A program made the position numbers and the translations under genes. This document shows positions 6,973-11,095 of a stretch of DNA of 11,095 bases, in pieces. Under the pieces are notes generated by a model. That model did not search any database. It had not been told where the DNA came from and worked only from the letters and a program-made list of their open reading frames with translations. The DNA lies in contig CALHVR010000085.1 in assembly GCA_938037005.1 (NCBI GenBank), positions 1 to 11,095 of the forward strand. The letters are read 5' to 3'. Numbering within the stretch: the first letter of the stretch is position 1; every line of letters starts with the position of its first letter. The DNA comes from an uncultured Leptotrichiaceae bacterium. Lineage in GTDB: Bacteria > Fusobacteriota > Fusobacteriia > Fusobacteriales > Leptotrichiaceae.

Positions 6973-8562
6973 TTATTCAGAATGTAATCCCATATCAGAT
7001 AAAATTTTCATATATTTTTCAGAAGTTTTTTCATCGGTTATAAAAATTAAAATATCTGAATTACGTAGAGTTGTATTTCCATCAGGAATAAATTCAATAG
7101 AATTTCTAATTATTCCAACTATTAGTAAATTTTTTGGCCATTTAATATCTTTAATTTTTTTGTTTGACAATACAGAATCTGCAGTTACAGGTATTTTGAA
7201 TGTAACAATTTTTTCATCAAATATTTCATTTTTATAATTATTTGAATGTAGCATATTTTCATATAAAATTTCGTATACAGATTTTTGATTAAATATTTCA
7301 GATAATAAATATGTTATAGTTGCTGCTATTGCTAATGAAAATAAATTAGAAAAATTACCACTCATTTCTAATATTAAGACAATTCCAGTTATAGGAGTTC
7401 TAACAACAGCAGTAAAATATGAGGTCATTGCAATTAATACGAATAAATTTTCATAGTTTGAAGAAATATTAAATAAAGTAGATAAACTCATGCCAAATAA
7501 TTTACCTATTAAAGCACCAATTACAAGTAATGGTAAGAATATTCCACCAGGAGAACCAGTAGCGTAACATATCATTGTAAATATAAATTTACCTATAAAA
7601 AATAATAATAATAATTTAAATGTTAGTGTAGAATTAAATAAGTGATCAACTAATTCATGTCCACCACCTGTAATTTCAGGTAAAAATATTACAATTAAAA
7701 GTGATAAAATTGCAACACTACTTATCTTTATATATTTAGATAATCTAATTTTATCATACATTTTTTTAAATTTAACTATGAAATAGTTAAAAAGATAGGC
7801 AAAAAATATCATAATTAAAGATAAAATTGCAATTAAAATTACATGAAATACTGTAGATTTGAAATTATATTGTATAGGTTTTATTAAACTAAAACTATCG
7901 AATGATAGCTTATTACCTAATAAAAATTTTGCAGTAATATTTGAAAATAGTGTAGCAATTAAAACACAAACAAGAAGTATGGGTGTAAAAAATTTATGTA
8001 ATTCTTCTACAGCAAAGATAGCACCTGCAAGAGGCGCATTAAATGTAGCAGCGAGCCCAGCACTTGAACCACAAGTTATTAAATATTTTTTTTCAATTTC
8101 TTTTCTTTTAGTAATTTTATTTATACCCTCACCTACTAAAGCACCTAGATGAATTGAAGGACCTTCACGACCCATAGAAAAACCAAGAAATATTGCAATT
8201 AACCCTGATAAAAATTTCAAAATAAGTTCAGGTAACCAATTAAATTTGAATTTATTTTGAATTAATCCCATAACTTGTGGAATTCCACTACCTGAAATCA
8301 TTGGGAATTTTTTTACGGTGTATTGAATAAAACATGCTAACAATATAAAAAGTAAAATTATAAAAAATAAAGAATTATTAATATGTTTTTGAAATAAATT
8401 ATTCCTTATAATAACAGCATATTTTAATAAAAAATTGTAAGCTGAAACGACACAACCAGTAAAAATTCCAGTTAATAATGAAAAAAAGATTAGTTTAAGT
8501 CGACTTCTTTTAGAATGAAATACTTTTAATGATTGCATAGTTTCATATATACCTAATTTCAT
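6973..8562 (-). CDS. CLC-type H+/Cl- exchanger with C-terminal TrkA-C domain
   Basis: CLC membrane protein that exchanges chloride for protons, with a role in acid resistance or ion balance in bacteria. Using the start at 8562 (529 residues), the signatures are GSGIPQ (91-96, with S92 equal to the central Cl--binding Ser), GREGP (131-135, gating Glu E133), AVEEL with E187 at the internal proton-transfer position, GGIFLP (339-344) and Y430 as the likely central Tyr. E133 plus E187 indicates an exchanger rather than a channel. The GREGP/GSGIP forms argue against a fluoride-type CLC. About ten hydrophobic segments fill residues 25-425. Residues 455-525 form a TrkA-C (RCK_C) domain with the typical LRNSDILIFI, probably a cytosolic ligand-binding regulator. 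SD AGGA (8572-8575) favours ATG 8562 over ATG 8580. Last gene of the operon, 22 bases after the kinase stop. Confidence 0.94.
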   Translation of the reverse strand: MKLGIYETMQSLKVFHSKRSRLKLIFFSLLTGIFTGCVVSAYNFLLKYAVIIRNNLFQKHINNSLFFIILLFILLACFIQYTVKKFPMISGSGIPQVMGLIQNKFKFNWLPELILKFLSGLIAIFLGFSMGREGPSIHLGALVGEGINKITKRKEIEKKYLITCGSSAGLAATFNAPLAGAIFAVEELHKFFTPILLVCVLIATLFSNITAKFLLGNKLSFDSFSLIKPIQYNFKSTVFHVILIAILSLIMIFFAYLFNYFIVKFKKMYDKIRLSKYIKISSVAILSLLIVIFLPEITGGGHELVDHLFNSTLTFKLLLLFFIGKFIFTMICYATGSPGGIFLPLLVIGALIGKLFGMSLSTLFNISSNYENLFVLIAMTSYFTAVVRTPITGIVLILEMSGNFSNLFSLAIAATITYLLSEIFNQKSVYEILYENMLHSNNYKNEIFDEKIVTFKIPVTADSVLSNKKIKDIKWPKNLLIVGIIRNSIEFIPDGNTTLRNSDILIFITDEKTSEKYMKILSDMGLHSE

Positions 8563-8571
8563 ATTATAAAA

Positions 8572-8575
8572 TCCT
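8572..8575 (-). promoter_or_regulatory. Ribosome binding site fixing the CLC gene start
   Basis: Read on the minus strand, AAAGGAT precedes the ATG at 8562 with AGGA 9 bases away. The ATG at 8580, 4 bases after the kinase stop, has only AATCTTAAAAAT-like A/T sequence before it and would put this purine run inside the gene. Start 8562 (MKLGIYE) is therefore preferred; the other would add MKGFYN. Confidence 0.7.
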
Positions 8576-8584
8576 TTCATATTT

Positions 8585-10174
8585 TTAATCTTCTGGAGTG
8601 TTAGGTAAATAGAATGTAAAAGTTGTACCTATATTTTCTTTACTTTTAACATCAATTTTAATATTATGACGTAAAGCAATTTGATGTGCAATAGCTAATC
8701 CTAAACCTGTTCCGCCATTATTATTTATATTTGTTTTATGAAATCGTTCAAATATTTTATTAATATTTTCAGGTGCGATTCCTCGTCCTTCATCTCTAAT
8801 AGATAAAATATAATAATTTTTATTATTCGAGAAATCAATATAAATATTCATATACTCATTAGAAAATTTTATAGCATTATCTAAAATGATAATAATCATT
8901 TGTCTAATTCTTTGATAATCACCAATAAATGAATTATAACGAGATTTTAACTTACTATTAAAATTAAGATGAATTTTAATATTTTTTTTGTTCGCTAAAT
9001 TTTTCATACTTCTAACTACATCATTTAAAAGTTCAGTAAGATAAATTGTATTTTTATGAATTGAAAATGATGAATTTTGTAAAGTAGTTATATCAATTAA
9101 ATCATTTATTAATCTTTGTAAATGAATTGCATCATTTAATATTTGTTTGTGAAATTCTTTGAGTGTTTCTTCATCTGTAATAATTCCATCTGTAATAGCT
9201 TCAAGCGAACCACGAATAACAGTAATAGGAGTTCTTAATTCATGTGATATATTTGCCAAGAAATCATTTCTTAATTTTTCAAAATTTTCTCTTTCCTTTG
9301 AACCAATATATAATTTTTCTGCAAGTTCATCAATAGTGAAAGCTAAATTACCAATTTCATCTTTATATTGTAAGCCAGTTCTTGAACGATAATTTCCATT
9401 GTTTAAATCTAAAGCAGTATTACGAATAACATTTAAAGGTTTCGTAAATCTAAATGAAAGACTTATAGACAATAAAAAAGCTATTAAAAAAGATAAGAAA
9501 GTATAAATGAATAAGCTAATAATGTCATTAAAAATTATTGAAGTTATATTTTTTAACGATGAATGAAGTAAAACAGCTCCTTTTGTAATTTTAGTTCCTT
9601 TATAATAAATAGGTACAGCAATAGTTAAAGTTTGTTGTTTCAATACATTACTAAAATCTGTAGTTTTTACTACTTTTCCATTTAATGCTTCTTGAATAAT
9701 TTCTTTAGTTTTTTCAGATAATGCTAAATGCCGATATGGAATTGCATAAGAATTTTTATTGATTCCTTGCAAAATAGTTTCAGTATCTTTATCGATAATC
9801 CAAACTTCTGCAATAGCGATAGCATCAATAATTTCCATATATTTCTGTCTATTACGATCATTTTCCAATGTACTTAAAGATGGATTATTTGGAAATTTAT
9901 TTGAAAAATAAATATTTTTATCTGTATCTTTTTCTAAAAATAACGAATTATATTGTGGATTATTATACCACCACGAAGATGCTAAACTAGAAATTCTTTC
10001 AGCTCTTGTAGTTAGATTGTCAGTATTAAATTTAATCATATTCTCTTTATGAACATACGTAAAAATAGTTCCAGTAATAATTGCAAAAAGAGAAAGTGAA
10101 AGAGTAAAATAAAATAAGAGTAAGTAAATAATTTTACTTTTAATTTTTTGAATGAAATATTCAAATAAGTTCAT
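8585..10174 (-). CDS. Membrane sensor histidine kinase with HAMP domain
   Basis: Sensor half of a two-component system: it autophosphorylates a histidine and passes the phosphate to the regulator encoded upstream. In order: TM1 (about 15-40); an extracytoplasmic sensor region (about 41-213) with a PAS/Cache-like feel (VWIIDKDTETILQG, later AVPIYYKGTKITKGAVLLHS); TM2 (about 214-240); HAMP (about 241-292); the H-box SHELRTP (310-316, phosphorylated H311); the N-box with N433 in LDNAIKFS; G1 DEGRGIAP (461-468); the F-box FERFHK (475-480); and G2 GGTGLGLA (487-494). All catalytic motifs are intact, and the 529-residue length fits a HAMP kinase with a sizeable sensor. AAGGTGA (10179-10185) precedes the ATG at 10174. 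The gap to the regulator stop is 18 bases. The signal is unknown; linkage to the CLC exchanger suggests chloride, pH or envelope stress (inference). Confidence 0.95.
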   Translation of the reverse strand: MNLFEYFIQKIKSKIIYLLLFYFTLSLSLFAIITGTIFTYVHKENMIKFNTDNLTTRAERISSLASSWWYNNPQYNSLFLEKDTDKNIYFSNKFPNNPSLSTLENDRNRQKYMEIIDAIAIAEVWIIDKDTETILQGINKNSYAIPYRHLALSEKTKEIIQEALNGKVVKTTDFSNVLKQQTLTIAVPIYYKGTKITKGAVLLHSSLKNITSIIFNDIISLFIYTFLSFLIAFLLSISLSFRFTKPLNVIRNTALDLNNGNYRSRTGLQYKDEIGNLAFTIDELAEKLYIGSKERENFEKLRNDFLANISHELRTPITVIRGSLEAITDGIITDEETLKEFHKQILNDAIHLQRLINDLIDITTLQNSSFSIHKNTIYLTELLNDVVRSMKNLANKKNIKIHLNFNSKLKSRYNSFIGDYQRIRQMIIIILDNAIKFSNEYMNIYIDFSNNKNYYILSIRDEGRGIAPENINKIFERFHKTNINNNGGTGLGLAIAHQIALRHNIKIDVKSKENIGTTFTFYLPNTPED

Positions 10175-10192
10175 AAAATCACCTTAGCATAA

Positions 10193-10888
10193 TTATTTTG
10201 TATCAAATCTATAACCAACACCCCAAACAGTTTTAATATCCCATTTTGGATGTGTGTAGTTGTCTAATTTTGCTCTTAATCTTTTTATATGAGAATCAAC
10301 AGTACGGCTGTCTCCATCATAATCAAATCCCCATAAAGCATTTAACAAGTCATCTCTAGTAAATACTTTTTTCTGATTTGTAGCTAAAGTCCATATAATT
10401 TCAATCTCTTTTTTTGTAAGTGATAGATCAACATCGTTAATTTTAGCAGAGTAGTCGTTTAAATTAACTATTAAGTTATCATATTTGAATATTTTTACAT
10501 CAAATGAGTCAGCTATAGTTTCAGAAGGGGTAATTCTTCTAAGTATAGCTTTAATTCTTGCAAAAACTTCTCCAGGTGAAAATGGTTTTACGATATAGTC
10601 GTCAGCTCCGATTTCTAATCCTAAAATTCTTTCATAATCTTCACCTTTAGCAGTTACCATTATAATAGGTAAATTTGAAAAAGCACGGATTTCTTTACAA
10701 ACGTCATAACCATCTTTTTTTGGCATCATAACATCAAGTAACATGATGTCATAATTGTTGCTTTTAGCTTTAATAACTGCCTCTTCACCATCAAAAGCAG
10801 TATCAACAATAAAGTTATTTTTTTTTGCATATTCAGATAAGATTGTAACAATTTGTTTATTGTCATCAACAATTAAAATTTTATTCAT
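10193..10888 (-). CDS. OmpR/PhoB-family response regulator
   Basis: DNA-binding regulator of the two-component pair, activated by phosphorylation from the downstream kinase. The 231 residues comprise a receiver domain (1-118) and a winged-helix domain (about 130-229). In the receiver, D8 and D9 form the acidic pocket (IVDDN), D52 in LLDVMMPKKDG is the phosphoacceptor, T79 is the switch residue and K101 in VKPFSPGE completes the site. The effector domain has LTKKEIEIIWTL (157-168), recognition-helix residues SRTVDSHIKRLRAKL (194-208) and VWGVGYRF (221-228). It is the first gene of the operon. TGGAGA (10895-10900) lies 6 bases before the ATG at 10888. An extended -10 promoter is visible upstream. 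Likely targets are its own operon and perhaps the divergent gene at 11086, though this is inference. Confidence 0.96.
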   Translation of the reverse strand: MNKILIVDDNKQIVTILSEYAKKNNFIVDTAFDGEEAVIKAKSNNYDIMLLDVMMPKKDGYDVCKEIRAFSNLPIIMVTAKGEDYERILGLEIGADDYIVKPFSPGEVFARIKAILRRITPSETIADSFDVKIFKYDNLIVNLNDYSAKINDVDLSLTKKEIEIIWTLATNQKKVFTRDDLLNALWGFDYDGDSRTVDSHIKRLRAKLDNYTHPKWDIKTVWGVGYRFDTK

Positions 10889-10929
10889 TTTGTTTCTCCA
10901 TTTATTAAATTTATCTTTTATTATATATT

Positions 10930-10958
10930 ATTTTATCATAGTAAACTTTAAAAATCAA
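10930..10958 (-). promoter_or_regulatory. Promoter of the regulator-kinase-CLC operon
   Basis: On the minus strand: TTGATT (10953-10958), a 17-base spacer and TAAAAT (10930-10935), with TGA (10936-10938) just before the -10 giving an extended -10. The leader to the ATG at 10888 is about 35 bases. A short inverted repeat ACTTT/AAAGT (10945-10949 and 10957-10961) overlaps the -35. Confidence 0.72.
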
Positions 10959-10989
10959 AGTATTTTTTAATTTTAAAAATATAGAGTAC

Positions 10990-11003
10990 TTGTTATTTAA
11001 CAA
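10990..11003. promoter_or_regulatory. Inverted repeat in divergent intergenic region, possible operator
   Basis: TTGTTA-TT-TAACAA has perfect 6-base arms around a 2-base centre. It lies about 32 bases upstream of the regulator operon -35 and about 28 bases upstream of the plus-strand gene's -35, a fitting place for a site controlling both. In such A/T-rich DNA short palindromes arise easily, so this is tentative. Confidence 0.35.
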
Positions 11004-11030
11004 AAAACGAAAAATATATTTAGAGTTCAC

Positions 11031-11059
11031 TTGAATATAATAAAAAAGTATGTTAAAAT
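11031..11059 (+). promoter_or_regulatory. Promoter of the partial gene at the right edge
   Basis: TTGAAT (11031-11036), a 17-base spacer and TAAAAT (11054-11059), with TG at 11051-11052 as an extended -10. It closely matches the metK promoter around the -10 (TATGTTAAAAT against TATGTTATAAT). Transcription should start near 11066, leaving a short leader of about 20 bases. Confidence 0.75.
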
Positions 11060-11085
11060 GGTAATAACGAAATTTTGGAGGAATT

Positions 11086-11095
11086 ATGATAAAAA
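11086..11095 (+). CDS. Start of an unidentified gene (3' end outside window)
   Basis: Only ATG ATA AAA and one more base are visible. The call rests on the strong TTGGAGGAA ribosome binding site (GGAGG at 11077-11081) just before the ATG and on the extended -10 promoter upstream. It is transcribed away from the regulator-kinase-CLC operon. Nothing can be said about the product. Confidence 0.7.

Noticed and set aside
8017..8184. Fluoride-specific CLC
   Set aside because: The gene has the Cl--type GSGIP and GREGP motifs and the internal proton glutamate, which fluoride-type CLC proteins usually lack or replace.
10755..10970. Plus-strand open frame over the regulator start and its promoter
   Set aside because: It is antisense to the conserved receiver domain, has no ribosome binding site and no recognisable content.
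1..11095. CRISPR arrays, insertion sequences, tRNA or rRNA genes
   Set aside because: No regularly spaced repeats, transposase genes, terminal repeats or tRNA/rRNA-like sequence were seen; the homopolymer A/T runs are simple composition.
1..11095. Mycoplasma-type code with TGA as Trp
   Set aside because: Trp is written TGG in conserved places (the RpoD WW pair, MetK, the kinase), and TGA ends dnaG and the sigma-like gene at sensible points.

Overview
The window is very AT-rich, with A/T at most third codon positions, and reads cleanly in the standard bacterial code: TGG encodes Trp and TGA is used as a stop by dnaG. A dnaG-rpoD pair, an SAM-I riboswitch before metK, a lipoprotein OppA, and genes led by GGAG-type ribosome binding sites suggest a low-GC bacterium. 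My best guess is Fusobacteriota of the Leptotrichia/Sneathia/Streptobacillus kind. A low-GC Bacillota is the alternative. This placement is inference from composition and gene content, not from a search.

Left part, plus strand (1-3823): a macromolecular-synthesis cluster. It holds the 3' end of dnaG (primase), rpoD (primary sigma factor, overlapping dnaG by 8 bases), a strongly diverged sigma-70-like protein, and a Nif3/YbgI-family metalloprotein. Genes are tightly packed with good ribosome binding sites. A hairpin covers the rpoD stop codon. The sigma-like protein is the most unusual gene: it aligns with RpoD over regions 1.1, 2, 3 and 4, yet has lost nearly all residues that recognise the -10 and -35 elements.

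Middle, plus strand (3824-6970): a strong extended -10 promoter drives an SAM-I (S-box) riboswitch with its own terminator, followed by metK (SAM synthetase). SAM therefore probably feeds back on its own synthesis by early termination. Next comes a stand-alone oligopeptide-binding lipoprotein (OppA type) without permease genes nearby. A two-tier, apparently bidirectional terminator separates it from the convergent right-hand operon.

Right part, minus strand (6973-10888): an apparent three-gene operon of an OmpR-type response regulator, a membrane sensor histidine kinase and a CLC-type H+/Cl- exchanger with a C-terminal TrkA-C (RCK_C) domain. The 18- and 22-base gaps suggest that the two-component system and the transporter are co-expressed and may be functionally linked. 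A divergent intergenic region (10889-11085) carries face-to-face extended -10 promoters and a small inverted repeat. The first codons of another plus-strand gene begin at 11086 and run off the edge.

No RNA genes other than the riboswitch, no insertion sequences, no CRISPR array and no gene-free stretch over 300 bases were seen.
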